Source: JACOVP01 sp964390715 (GTDB lineage: Archaea > Nanobdellota > Nanobdellia > SCGC-AAA011-G17 > UBA489). Taken from it: 54,103 bases of DNA. The DNA lies in the NCBI GenBank assembly GCA_964390715.1, contig CAYMIM010000011.1:1-54103 (forward strand). The letters are read 5' to 3'. The notes beneath the pieces were generated by a model. The model worked only from the letters and a program-made list of their open reading frames with translations, searched no databases and had not been told where the DNA came from. Both the position numbers and the translations under genes were made by a program. Numbering within the stretch: the first letter of the stretch is position 1; every line of letters starts with the position of its first letter. This document shows positions 8,374 to 17,127 of the stretch, in pieces.

Positions 8374-9080
8374 GGACTGACGCTGAAATAAATTCTTCTG
8401 TTATTTTTTCCCTTGTTATCCAGTTTGCCCATAACTAAGAGTCCTATCTCACCCAAAGATTTGACATGTGTCCCGCCATCTGCTTGCTTGTCCACTCCAG
8501 TAATATCTACAACGCGGACGTCTTGTAAATGTTCAATATATTCCTTATTGGCAAGTTTAAACAAAGTAGGATCTTGCGTTGCTTGCTCTTTGGATAAGGT
8601 ATAAACACTTACAGGAATATCCTCTTGAATCAGTTTGTTAGCATCGCTGAAGAGTTTGCTGAACACTTCCGGGTTATAGCTGTCTAGGTTAAAGTCCATT
8701 CTGCTTTTTTCAGGTTCCAGTTGGTTGCCAGTGATTTGCGCTCCAAGATGTTTGCTGAGTAATCCAGAAAGTAAGTGCGCTGCGGTATGTGATCGCATCA
8801 GTCTATGTCTTCTATCCCAGTTCAGGGTGCACGTTACTTGATCTCCCACATCCAACCCTTCTCTATCCACTTGATGATAAATCTCTCCGCTTACTTTTTG
8901 CACGGAAATAACTTTGTAAACTTGACCATTGGCTAATAAAGCTCCCGTATCACAAGCTTGTCCTCCACCCGTCGGATAAAAAATAGTTTGATCCAGAGTG
9001 ATAACAGTTCCTTGGACTGCGGTGATTAGCGCTAGACCTTCTTTCAAATAACTATTCTCTAGATAGAGTTGTTTGGTCAT
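8370..9080 (-). CDS. alaX: AlaX-type alanyl-tRNA editing protein
   Basis: This 236-residue protein matches the free-standing editing domain of alanyl-tRNA synthetase, which removes Ser or Gly mistakenly attached to tRNA-Ala. It has an N-terminal beta-barrel part with the FYPTGGGQACDTG signature (34-46), the zinc ligands His98 and His102 in HTAAHLL, and the second metal motif around 201-205. In that motif the usual Cys of C-x3-H is replaced: it reads ADGGTH, with Asp201 at the Cys position and His205 kept. Length suits the medium AlaX-M type. The domain match is clear; the changed ligand means metal binding may differ. Confidence 0.9.
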   Translation of the reverse strand: MTKQLYLENSYLKEGLALITAVQGTVITLDQTIFYPTGGGQACDTGALLANGQVYKVISVQKVSGEIYHQVDREGLDVGDQVTCTLNWDRRHRLMRSHTAAHLLSGLLSKHLGAQITGNQLEPEKSRMDFNLDSYNPEVFSKLFSDANKLIQEDIPVSVYTLSKEQATQDPTLFKLANKEYIEHLQDVRVVDITGVDKQADGGTHVKSLGEIGLLVMGKLDNKGKNNRRIYFSVSP

Positions 9081-9119
9081 AGGAACAAAAGAAAAAAGTG
9101 CTCTTTAATTAATTTGTGT

Positions 9120-9767
9120 TTAAGCGTCACCAAGAAGTATCTTTTCTAGATCATAAAGAGTCTCTAATTGATAAGTTGCGTGTTCTGATTTAGCATTGAC
9201 AATAGCAGTCGTAACTCCCGATGCTTTAGCGGGAAGAATATCAACAGTTTCTCTATCTCCCACAAAGAAAAGACGATCTACACGAAATCCCAAGGTTGTT
9301 GCTACATGAGTGAATGCGGTGCCATTATGGCGTTCATAAGGAGATCCAGAATAGAGGCGAGGATCAAAAAGAGTAGGTTGAATGCCAAGTGCTTGGAGTT
9401 TATCTTCGCTTTGTTGTTCTGAGCTTCCTGTAATTAAAAATAAACGATAGTGCTCTTGAAGTTTGCCAAGAAGTGAAATCAATCGTTGATCTGGTTGCAA
9501 CAGAGAGGCTATATCCGCGTGCTCTAAAGCTTCTTGAACTAGAAGTGCGGGTTCTGTTATCCCTAAAGCTGCTAAAGTACGTCTTGCGCTCTGCGTTGTT
9601 GCATGAATGCGATCATACGCTTCTCTAACCACCGCGAGAGGTTGTCGAAGTCTACTGCTTGCTTGCTGTAAAAGATAGTCAGTAATCTTGGTGTTAATAG
9701 GTTCAGTCATAACATAGAGCGTGTTGTCTAAATCAAATCCCACTGCGTCAACAAATTTACGAACCAT
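9120..9767 (-). CDS. HAD-superfamily phosphatase, nucleotidase-like
   Basis: The 215-residue protein has the HAD motifs: I FDLDNTLY (residues 11-18), II LFLITGSS near 113, and the late acidic motif FFVGDRETVD near 168, with a helical cap between motifs I and II. The FDLDNTLY form is common in pyrimidine 5'-nucleotidases. It overlaps the kinase-like gene upstream by 11 bases and is the last gene of an apparent thymidylate operon. Dephosphorylation of a pyrimidine nucleotide or house-cleaning is therefore a reasonable guess, but the substrate is not proven. Confidence 0.8.
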   Translation of the reverse strand: MVRKFVDAVGFDLDNTLYVMTEPINTKITDYLLQQASSRLRQPLAVVREAYDRIHATTQSARRTLAALGITEPALLVQEALEHADIASLLQPDQRLISLLGKLQEHYRLFLITGSSEQQSEDKLQALGIQPTLFDPRLYSGSPYERHNGTAFTHVATTLGFRVDRLFFVGDRETVDILPAKASGVTTAIVNAKSEHATYQLETLYDLEKILLGDA

Positions 9768-10383
9768 GGCGACCTCTCTGACTTAATACATGTTCTATAT
9801 GACCCAAGCACAGTTGTGTTGTTTGTTCCAAAGTTAAACGAGTAGTATCTATGATTTGAATACTAGGAAAATAACGATCAAGTTGTCGATATCCCTGTGC
9901 TAAACGATCAATTGCTTCAGGCGTTTCATTGCGGCTTATAGGTTCACCAGTTTTCTTTTGTCGTTCAAGAACACGAGCGTGTCCAACTGATCCTTCAACG
10001 AGTAAAACAAGATAAAGATCAGAAGGAGGAATCGCGTGATTGAGATGCAAGATAATCTCAGGAGAGACACCGCCAATAATCCCTTGGTAAACAAGAGAAT
10101 CTGGTAAGCCGCGCGCGAAAGTAAAGACAACATTGGGGTCATCAAGACGAGGAAAAACTTCACTAGCGTAAAGTAAGGATCGATCAGCCGCGAATAAGAG
10201 CGCTTCAGTAAAGACATTATGATAAGGGGATTTTTTATAAGTTGAAATTTGTTCACGCAATGGTCCAGGCTCTACTAAAGGCACGACTTCATAATCTAAT
10301 TGTTCTATTAAGGATGTAAGAGATTTATGAACACTAGTTTTGCCAGTTCCAGAAGGTCCTACCAGATGAATGAGTTTTGCCAT
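9757..10383 (-). CDS. Thymidylate kinase-like P-loop kinase
   Basis: The Walker A GPSGTGKTS lies at the N-terminus. Blocks resembling TMK follow: V-E-P-G-P-L-R-E-Q near 44, EALLFAADRS near 68 and DSLVYQGIIGG near 105. The DR of the usual D-R-Y before that last block reads AR, so this is a divergent TMK or a related nucleoside/nucleotide kinase. A longer reading frame begins at 10416, but the ATG at 10381-10383 fits better: it starts one base after the upstream stop and puts the P-loop at the usual distance from the N-terminus (208 residues). Position downstream of a ThyX-like gene supports dTMP as substrate, by inference. Confidence 0.75.
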   Translation of the reverse strand: MAKLIHLVGPSGTGKTSVHKSLTSLIEQLDYEVVPLVEPGPLREQISTYKKSPYHNVFTEALLFAADRSLLYASEVFPRLDDPNVVFTFARGLPDSLVYQGIIGGVSPEIILHLNHAIPPSDLYLVLLVEGSVGHARVLERQKKTGEPISRNETPEAIDRLAQGYRQLDRYFPSIQIIDTTRLTLEQTTQLCLGHIEHVLSQRGRHGS

Positions 10384-10384
10384 G

Positions 10385-11038
10385 TTATTTCGATCCCAGT
10401 GGTCTGATACTTCCACAACCTAGTACATCAAAATCTCTAAAAAGAGTTTTACAATTTTCTCGAGAGTATAATTTTTTCGCTGCTTGAGTATTTGGAACAG
10501 CGTCTACAATTTGAACATCTTCCCAAGAATTAGGATGCGCGTAGAAAGGATGATGGTGATCTATGCCAACAACATAAAGAACATTGAAAGTGTCTCCTAA
10601 TTCTCTTGCCAGCATAGCGCGATGGGCTCCATCATTCAAGAGAGGAATAGTAATAGTAGCTGCTCGTTCATGAGTAAGTTCATGAGCGGCGGGAATATAA
10701 CGAACAGTTCTTTTGCCCAACTCAACAACTGGAGGCATCAAAGTACGCTGCTTACCTTCATGATCTGTAAATTGAAGAGCGCAATTTAAATGGAGAGTGT
10801 CAACACCTTCTTTATTAAGAAGAAATTGACGAAGTTCACGTTGTTTTTGAAGATTCTGGCGAAGAACATAAAAAGTTGTTGGGTTTACTTCACTAGGATC
10901 AAGCTCACGGAGAGAGATAGAAGCGTGTTGATAGGGAAAAATAGAAGTTCCATCAGGTGCTGGTTCTTTCAAAGGAACAGTGCGAATTTGTTCAATTAAA
11001 TCAGTTAACTTTATTTTACCTGTAATTTGAAGTTGCAT
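10385..11038 (-). CDS. DGxHR-motif (ParB/Srx-like) protein of the thymidylate operon
   Basis: A 217-residue protein of unknown function. The clearest feature is NDGAHRAML near residues 136-144, matching the DGxHR motif of ParB/sulfiredoxin-fold proteins, which bind or hydrolyse nucleotides or act on DNA. It is preceded by a strand-rich region with MPPVVELGKR. A histidine-rich GIDHHHPFY segment and two C-terminal cysteines could bind metal. It is packed between the ThyX-like gene (3-base gap) and the kinase-like gene (1-base gap), so a role in nucleotide metabolism is likely but not shown. Confidence 0.65.
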   Translation of the reverse strand: MQLQITGKIKLTDLIEQIRTVPLKEPAPDGTSIFPYQHASISLRELDPSEVNPTTFYVLRQNLQKQRELRQFLLNKEGVDTLHLNCALQFTDHEGKQRTLMPPVVELGKRTVRYIPAAHELTHERAATITIPLLNDGAHRAMLARELGDTFNVLYVVGIDHHHPFYAHPNSWEDVQIVDAVPNTQAAKKLYSRENCKTLFRDFDVLGCGSIRPLGSK

Positions 11039-11041
11039 AGT

Positions 11042-12820
11042 TCATACACCTCGTTTTTTCTGATCATACCACTCATAACCTTTTTTCCACAGATTAGGAG
11101 GATATTCTTTTCTATCAACGCGCATACGTGCCGCAGTTTCTGGCATAATTTCCGCCACAGAGTCAACCAATGCTCGAGCGACTCGGACATAGCTCTCATT
11201 GCCAGTAGCCATTTTGCTTCGCAATCGAGCGATATATCCCACTTGTCGTGGATGCCAGGAGTGAAGCGCGCTGCAGTTAGCTCCAAAAGGTACTAGCTTC
11301 TCAGCGGTATGTCGATTATGGACTCGTGCTTCTTCATACACTGCTGCGGACTGTTGCATGTCTTGATCATATTGTTTATCTAAACCATAGATGGAAAAAA
11401 TAGCGGGTGTTTCAAAACCTAAACGAGTAGTTAACAATTGTGTAGTGCGTGATCCTCGTCTATGGCGGAAAATATCTCTATAGCCGTGGTAGCCCATGGT
11501 CAATTCAAAGACAAGACCGCTGTGACTGATGGCAGGATGAAGAATGTCTCTTTCTCCTCGGTCCTGATGCGCGCGTTGAAGAACTTCTTTAACATCTCCG
11601 TCAGACAAATGTTCAAAAATGTCTGTAAGTGATGCGTCAGTGTATTGGAAAACAATAAGAGCTGCGTTAAAACGATCACTAGCCATCCCAAGACGTAAAT
11701 GCGTGCTGCCAGGATGATGTAAGGTTACTGAAGGTTTTTTTCCTGATAGGAGATGCCAAAAACGATCTTCACAATAGCCACGTAATGCTTGTTCATTCTT
11801 CACTCGCCAATCATCAATCGCGATGTGGCCTTTTTCTCCCAAGAGAACAGGAGATAGTTTTTTAGCTTCTGTCCACAAAGCGTGGCCTCGTTGTTGATCC
11901 TCTTGTCTCGGGCTTGAGATCATAAGAGTGATAATTTCTTCAAGAGTGCGCGCGTCAGAGGAAAAAACTAAAGAGCTTCTAGTTGTCGCGGGCAAATACA
12001 CGCGTGAAGAGTCAAGAACAAACTTTCCTAAAGATTTACGAACTTCCCCATCCTCTAATTCTTTAAGAACTTTTGTTCGTTCAGCGGCGTGATCTGTTAA
12101 AGTAGGCGCATAATCAGGATCAAACTCTTGTTTTTTATGCAATCGTCTTCTTGCTTCATTATCAACAAGTAAGGGGTTTCTAAAATGAGCGACCGCTTCT
12201 GCGGTTAAGGGATCTTTCGCTACATAATCAGCAAGTTTATCCGTGATCTCTTGGTAGCGTCGATGTAAAAAAGCGAGATGTTCCACAAAACGATCAGCGT
12301 GGGGTAAAGCGAGAATATCTACATCTTGTAGTGCCAAAGGTAAGACACGTTCATAACTAATATAGCGAGTAGATTTAACTTGAGGATGATTAACTGGATG
12401 TCCAGTTATATGTTTTAAAGTGATATCAGAAATATCTTCGCAGTGACCAAAAAGGTTAGTGCCTTCTTTGATAGATCCATGACTATGAGCTATTGCCCAT
12501 TCTTGATTAAAGCTAGTCGTTTTACGAGAAACTTGCAAACGCCCATCAGGATGACGAAAGATTTCCATTAACGGCCGTACATAAGGGAGAAAAGCGCGGG
12601 TTTGTTCTTCTTTCGCTGTATCAAGAAATTGTAAAACACGAGTTTGTGTATCAGCGTGAGTTCTAGAAACTGCTGACATTAACGGAGATAACTCTTCTCC
12701 GGCAACCAAAGGCTGAGGATAAACAAATCCTTCTTTGCCATGGGGATTAGTAAAGAGAAATGCTCTAAGAAGCTCCTCTTCTTCATGGCTAAAATGCTTC
12801 ATTACTTGTGGTTTATCCAT
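11042..12820 (-). CDS. Tandem ThyX-like (flavin-dependent thymidylate synthase family) protein
   Basis: This 592-residue protein appears to hold two ThyX-type domains. The C-terminal one has the diagnostic RHRRGSRTTQ (ThyX motif R-H-R-x-x-S) near residue 448. The N-terminal one has a related block ending K-S-T-R-Y-I-S-Y-E-R near 150-160, matching the S-x-R-Y part of the motif, but with the first R-H-R degraded. Single ThyX proteins are about 220-250 residues, so duplication or fusion fits the length. ThyX makes dTMP from dUMP using methylene-tetrahydrofolate and FAD. Whether this form is active is uncertain. It heads a four-gene operon, with a TATA (minus strand) near 12855-12865. Confidence 0.7.
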   Translation of the reverse strand: MDKPQVMKHFSHEEEELLRAFLFTNPHGKEGFVYPQPLVAGEELSPLMSAVSRTHADTQTRVLQFLDTAKEEQTRAFLPYVRPLMEIFRHPDGRLQVSRKTTSFNQEWAIAHSHGSIKEGTNLFGHCEDISDITLKHITGHPVNHPQVKSTRYISYERVLPLALQDVDILALPHADRFVEHLAFLHRRYQEITDKLADYVAKDPLTAEAVAHFRNPLLVDNEARRRLHKKQEFDPDYAPTLTDHAAERTKVLKELEDGEVRKSLGKFVLDSSRVYLPATTRSSLVFSSDARTLEEIITLMISSPRQEDQQRGHALWTEAKKLSPVLLGEKGHIAIDDWRVKNEQALRGYCEDRFWHLLSGKKPSVTLHHPGSTHLRLGMASDRFNAALIVFQYTDASLTDIFEHLSDGDVKEVLQRAHQDRGERDILHPAISHSGLVFELTMGYHGYRDIFRHRRGSRTTQLLTTRLGFETPAIFSIYGLDKQYDQDMQQSAAVYEEARVHNRHTAEKLVPFGANCSALHSWHPRQVGYIARLRSKMATGNESYVRVARALVDSVAEIMPETAARMRVDRKEYPPNLWKKGYEWYDQKKRGV

Positions 12821-12896
12821 AAATTACCCCCGAAACTGTTATCACAGAAAAGAGGTATATAAGTATTCAGAAGGCTAAATATATAGCTTAAAAGAG

Positions 12897-14081
12897 TTAT
12901 TTCTTCACAGCGATTTCAATCACATCGCGATGTTTCAAGACATGCTCTTTCCCAACGACACGTTTCGTCTTCACGTCAATCGCTTTGATAAAATTTCTAC
13001 CAATATCTGTATGGAGTCTAAAGGCAAAATCGATAGCAGTGCTGCCAGGTCCTAAGAGAAAACAATCCGGCAAAACTCTGCCGTCACGGTCTTCCAGTTT
13101 ATTCGCTCCGCCAGGATACACAGCGATATAATGCAGCAAATCAAAAACCACTTTATTCAAGGCGTCTTGCACACCGCTCGATCCAAATTTCTTCAAAACA
13201 GTTTTCTCAATATGTTCTAAAGCTGCTTGTTGTTGAGGATTGAGTCCAGGTTTTATCGTAAAATGATCCTCGCCAGGAATATAGGTGATCAATCCTTTTT
13301 TATGAGCTTCTCGTAATGCCAATTCAGCGTCGCCCGCGCACGGAATAAAAATCACCGAAGGAAACGTCTCTCGCATTCTTTTGAGATTAGCTTCAGCGGT
13401 CGGCAAGTCCATTTTGTTCGCGGCGACAATCATCGGTTTGCTTTTTTGGCGTAACGTTCGTGCTAGTTGGATCAGTAATGTTTCATCCCATTGGCTAATA
13501 TTTTCTGGATAAGCGCGAATAACCTCTTTGACCATGGCTTCAGTCACACGCAGTCCGCTTAATTGTTGTGCTACAGCGACAGCCACATTGCTTTTCTCAG
13601 CGGCAATCTTTCTGGAAAACTTCTCCCAGCCTTTTTTCAAGATCCCTAAGTACCACATGTCTAATTCTATTTCTAAGAATTGCACGTCTTTCGCAGGATC
13701 ATAGCTGCCGGGAGTTATAGGTTCTCCTTTTTCATTCGTTGCTCCAGCCATATCAACAACATGAATAAGCGCGTCTGCTTGATTTAAGTCAGACAAAAAC
13801 TGATTACCCATGCCTTTGCCTTCACTTGCTCCAGGAACTAATCCAGCGACATCAATGAGTTGCACAGGAACAAAGCGCTGTCCGTTAATGCAAAAGCCTT
13901 CTCTTGGATGACATTGTGTGTGAAATTCAACATCGATGCAGTCTATCTTGACATAGCCTATGCCAGTATTAGGTTTGATCGTGGCGAAAGGATAATTAGC
14001 GATCAAAACTTCTGCGAGCGTAGCTGCTTTGAAGAACGTAGATTTTCCTGTGTTAGCTTTACCTACAATGCCGACTTGCAT
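12897..14081 (-). CDS. YchF/OBG-family GTPase with TGS domain
   Basis: The 394-residue protein has G1 GKANTGKST at residues 7-15, G3 DVAGL near 78, G4 NKMD near 222 and a C-terminal TGS domain (about 310-394). This is the archaeal branch of the Obg-related OLA1/YchF family. Family members bind ribosomes and hydrolyse ATP or GTP, and they are thought to act in translation or stress. The NKMD motif favours guanine binding. A TATA near 14095-14106 on the minus strand suggests a short-leader transcript. Confidence 0.9.
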   Translation of the reverse strand: MQVGIVGKANTGKSTFFKAATLAEVLIANYPFATIKPNTGIGYVKIDCIDVEFHTQCHPREGFCINGQRFVPVQLIDVAGLVPGASEGKGMGNQFLSDLNQADALIHVVDMAGATNEKGEPITPGSYDPAKDVQFLEIELDMWYLGILKKGWEKFSRKIAAEKSNVAVAVAQQLSGLRVTEAMVKEVIRAYPENISQWDETLLIQLARTLRQKSKPMIVAANKMDLPTAEANLKRMRETFPSVIFIPCAGDAELALREAHKKGLITYIPGEDHFTIKPGLNPQQQAALEHIEKTVLKKFGSSGVQDALNKVVFDLLHYIAVYPGGANKLEDRDGRVLPDCFLLGPGSTAIDFAFRLHTDIGRNFIKAIDVKTKRVVGKEHVLKHRDVIEIAVKK

Positions 14082-14186
14082 AAAAGAACATCAAAAGAGA
14101 GACTTTAAAAGAATATCGTGAATGCTAGAAAACAGCTAATAAGTCACTACCGTTAAGTTTATAAAAAGCAGGTAAAAAAAAAGATT

Positions 14187-15047
14187 ATGTTCGACGATAA
14201 AAACAAGACAGAATCTTTGTATCATGTAGCATTAGCGCATCTAAAAAGAGTAACGCCAGGCTCAAATAAAGGAAATGATAGTCTCAGAAGTTTACTCGAA
14301 GAGTATGGTTCTTTAGAAAATGTATTTACCAAAGAGAGTCCTGAAAGATCATTAGAAGTCTTATTAAAAACTGAAGCGAATCTTCAAAAAGCAAAGAGAA
14401 AATTAGAGAAGATTTCTTTTATATTTGAAGCTATAACTATAAACGATTCCAGATTTCCAGAACATCTTAAACAAGTAAAAGGAGTAACGCCTATTTTGTA
14501 TGTTAGTGGAGATGCGACACTCTTAGATAAAAAAAGCATCGCTATAGTAGGAACTAGGGAATTAACATTCGATAAAGATAAGACAGACGGAGAGAAAATT
14601 GTTCAGGATGTACTCAACAAAGAATATGTAGTTGTGAGTGGTCTTGCGCAAGGGTGTGATGAGCTAGCGCACAGATATACGATAAATCATCAAGGAAGAA
14701 CCGTTGGTGTCTTAGGAACACCATTGGATAAATACTACCCAAGAGAAAATCAAGGTCTTCAAGATCAGATTCGTGAGCGACACTTGTTAGTTTCACAATA
14801 TCCCATAGGAATAAAAACTTTTCCGTGGCACTTTGCGGCTAGAAATAAGACAATGGTTGGGTTAGCTAAGCGCGGTGTTGTAGTGATTCTCGCTGGAGAT
14901 AAAAGTGGAACACAGCACGCGATTAAAGAGTGTCTTGCGCAAGGAAAAGAATTATATGTCTTAAGAAATAACCTTAGTCGCGGCTATGAATGGGTTGAAA
15001 AGTTAAGAGGAAGATATAAAGTATTGAATCCGGAAAAAGAGAGTTAA
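14187..15047 (+). CDS. dprA: DprA/Smf-like SLOG-domain protein
   Basis: The 286-residue protein has an N-terminal helical part with helix-hairpin-helix character and a Rossmann SLOG domain (about 80-280). DprA hallmarks are visible: I-A-I-V-G-T-R-E at 118-125, VVSGLAQGCDELAH at 149-162, FAARNKTMVGLAKRG at 216-230 and an SGTQHA nucleotide-type loop near 240. Bacterial DprA loads RecA on incoming single-stranded DNA. In archaea the role is less clear, and related SLOG proteins act as nucleotide sensors in conflict systems. The next gene starts 2 bases after its stop. A gtttataaaa TATA lies at 14157-14166. Confidence 0.85.
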   Translation: MFDDKNKTESLYHVALAHLKRVTPGSNKGNDSLRSLLEEYGSLENVFTKESPERSLEVLLKTEANLQKAKRKLEKISFIFEAITINDSRFPEHLKQVKGVTPILYVSGDATLLDKKSIAIVGTRELTFDKDKTDGEKIVQDVLNKEYVVVSGLAQGCDELAHRYTINHQGRTVGVLGTPLDKYYPRENQGLQDQIRERHLLVSQYPIGIKTFPWHFAARNKTMVGLAKRGVVVILAGDKSGTQHAIKECLAQGKELYVLRNNLSRGYEWVEKLRGRYKVLNPEKES

Positions 15048-15049
15048 AA

Positions 15050-16234
15050 ATGCACTTCATGTACGATCTCGATAATACGTTAATAGATACTCGAGCAGTC
15101 AGACCTTACATGAAAACACAGGAAGGAAGACTCTTCGTTGCCCAGCATATTGATCAAATAGTAACAACAGCGGATGATGGTCTCAGACGTCTAGTTGAAA
15201 GACAGCATAAAAGGAAAGAAGTTTCCATTGTAACTGACTCGCCAAGAGACTATGCGCTAGCAGTATTACAAAAGCATGGATTCCCTAAGGATTTACCCAT
15301 CTATGCCGCGGCGAACAAGCCGTTCAACCGAGGATTGTCACAAGCCATAGCGGACTGTAAAAAGCCTCTAGAAGAAATAGTTGTCGTGGGAGATAGTGCA
15401 AAAGATATACTAGATGCGCATAAAGCAAAAGTAAAGTCTATAGGGGTTACTTGGGGAAAACTCTTTACGCAAGAGCAACTAAGAGCGGCAGAACCAACTG
15501 AAGTAGTAGAATCTATGGAAGACTTAGAAAAAGTGCTAGAGTCTGATAAAATAATAAAAGGAAAATATCAAGCAAGAATAAATCCAAATGCGCTAGTCTA
15601 TTTACCTAAAGAACAAAGAGGAAACACAGCGGTAGATATCACAAACATTGCCATAGGGTCTTACACTAGTTGGGATCGTAAAGGTTCTGATGGTTTCTCA
15701 GTTTTTTCAGCGAACATTCTCAGATTCAAGATGATGAAAGACCATACCACTGAAGAATTAAATAGGGAAGCGTCAGACGAGTATTTTTGCGGTGGACAAT
15801 TAAGAAAGGGAGATAATTTTTTGGCAGTGTTTTGGTTATTCAAACAACAATTAGGTCAGAAATTAAAAGGAATAGTGTGGGATGATTGTCTCGCTGTAGC
15901 AACTCCAAATTCTTTACCAGAATATTGTTATCGTACAGACGTTAATGAAATCTTTACCCTGAACGCGTTCAAGGAAAATGGATTTATAACAACAAACAGA
16001 TTTGTATTCCGGGCACATCCAAAACAAGAAGACCATGTAGGTGCGCGTTCGCCAGAGGAAGTGCATTATGGGACTATAGGTATTCTCAGATCTAGCAAAA
16101 AAAAATTCAAACAAATCATCCTCTTTGATGATGTAAGAACAAAAGGAACACAAACTACCGCATTAGCGAGAATCCTAAGACATTATGGATTTGGAGAGAA
16201 ATTCTACGCGGTAACTTTAGGACAAACTGAATGA
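15050..16234 (+). CDS. HAD hydrolase fused to a phosphoribosyltransferase-like domain
   Basis: The N-terminal 160 residues form a HAD phosphatase: motif I YDLDNTLID (5-13), IVTDSPRDY near 62 and VVGDSAKDILDAHKA near 112. The C-terminal 220 residues end in the type I PRTase signature ILFDDVRTKGTQTTAL, the D-D-h-x-T-x-G-x-T PRPP-binding loop. Such a fusion suggests a base-salvage or nucleotide-processing function. ComF, the PRTase of bacterial competence, is a distant analogue. It lies 2 bases behind dprA and must be co-expressed with it. The substrate is unknown. Confidence 0.78.
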   Translation: MHFMYDLDNTLIDTRAVRPYMKTQEGRLFVAQHIDQIVTTADDGLRRLVERQHKRKEVSIVTDSPRDYALAVLQKHGFPKDLPIYAAANKPFNRGLSQAIADCKKPLEEIVVVGDSAKDILDAHKAKVKSIGVTWGKLFTQEQLRAAEPTEVVESMEDLEKVLESDKIIKGKYQARINPNALVYLPKEQRGNTAVDITNIAIGSYTSWDRKGSDGFSVFSANILRFKMMKDHTTEELNREASDEYFCGGQLRKGDNFLAVFWLFKQQLGQKLKGIVWDDCLAVATPNSLPEYCYRTDVNEIFTLNAFKENGFITTNRFVFRAHPKQEDHVGARSPEEVHYGTIGILRSSKKKFKQIILFDDVRTKGTQTTALARILRHYGFGEKFYAVTLGQTE

Positions 16235-17125
16235 TTACATCTTCTCTAATCTAGTAATTCTATCATTAATATCTGGATGAGTCGACCACAAATTGACTTT
16301 TCTTTCTCGAACTTTCGTCAAAGGGTTTTCAATATACAAATGCGCGCTAGATCTGTCAGCTGCTTCAACCAGAGGTTCTTTGTCATCTCTAATTTTCTTT
16401 AGTGCATTAGCCAATCCAGGAGGATATCTCGTCAAGAGTGCGCCAGATGCGTCAGCCAAAAATTCTCGTCGTCGTGAAATAGCTAATTGCACCAAACGAA
16501 CTATGATCGGAGAAAGAATAGCCAACGCTAATCCAACCACAATAAGAATGACGCCGGCGTTGCCCCGAGTATCTCTTCTGCCGCCACCATACCACATCGA
16601 TCGCAGCAAAATATCGCTCAAGAGCAGTGTTATGCCTACTAGCATCACGACCAGCATCATATATCTGACATCATAATTTTTGATATGAGACATTTCATGG
16701 CCAAGCACACCTTCTAATTCATCACGCTTCAAGCGTTGCAAGCAACCAGTCGTGACAGTAATAGAAGCATGCTTGGGATCTCTGCCTGTGGCAAAAGCGT
16801 TAATCGCAGTATCATCAATCACATAAATCTTAGGTGTTGGTAGTCCAGCGGCGATCGCTAAACCTTCAACAGTATTCACTAAATGAGGAAATTGTTGCTT
16901 GCTCGCTTCTTGTGCGCCGTTAATTTTAAGGATGACAGAATCTCCGGCAAAATAGCTAAACAACGTATAGAAAAAAGAAATAATAAAAGCCAGAGTCAGC
17001 CCGATGTAGGGGTTGCCATAAAGAGCGCCGAGTGCATAGCCTAAAAGAACTATGATAACAAAAAAAAGAAACAGAAGTAAGTAAGATTTGCGAACATTCG
17101 AAGAAATTTCTTCATAAAGAGGCAT
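16235..17125 (-). CDS. htpX: HtpX-type membrane zinc metalloprotease
   Basis: The 296-residue protein has two N-terminal membrane segments (about 15-35 and 40-60), the zinc-protease motif HEMSH near residue 143, two further hydrophobic segments (about 155-210) and the distal RREFLADA block whose glutamate is the third zinc ligand. HtpX degrades damaged membrane proteins. It lies 2 bases behind lemA, a very common pairing in both archaea and bacteria. Its C-terminus ends THPDINDRITRLEKM, the usual family ending. Confidence 0.95.
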   Translation of the reverse strand: MPLYEEISSNVRKSYLLLFLFFVIIVLLGYALGALYGNPYIGLTLAFIISFFYTLFSYFAGDSVILKINGAQEASKQQFPHLVNTVEGLAIAAGLPTPKIYVIDDTAINAFATGRDPKHASITVTTGCLQRLKRDELEGVLGHEMSHIKNYDVRYMMLVVMLVGITLLLSDILLRSMWYGGGRRDTRGNAGVILIVVGLALAILSPIIVRLVQLAISRRREFLADASGALLTRYPPGLANALKKIRDDKEPLVEAADRSSAHLYIENPLTKVRERKVNLWSTHPDINDRITRLEKM

Positions 17126-17127
17126 GA

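Noticed and set aside
10383..10416. Longer start of the TMK-like kinase
   Set aside because: It would overlap the upstream gene by 32 bases and add residues ahead of the P-loop; the ATG at 10383 follows the upstream stop by one base.
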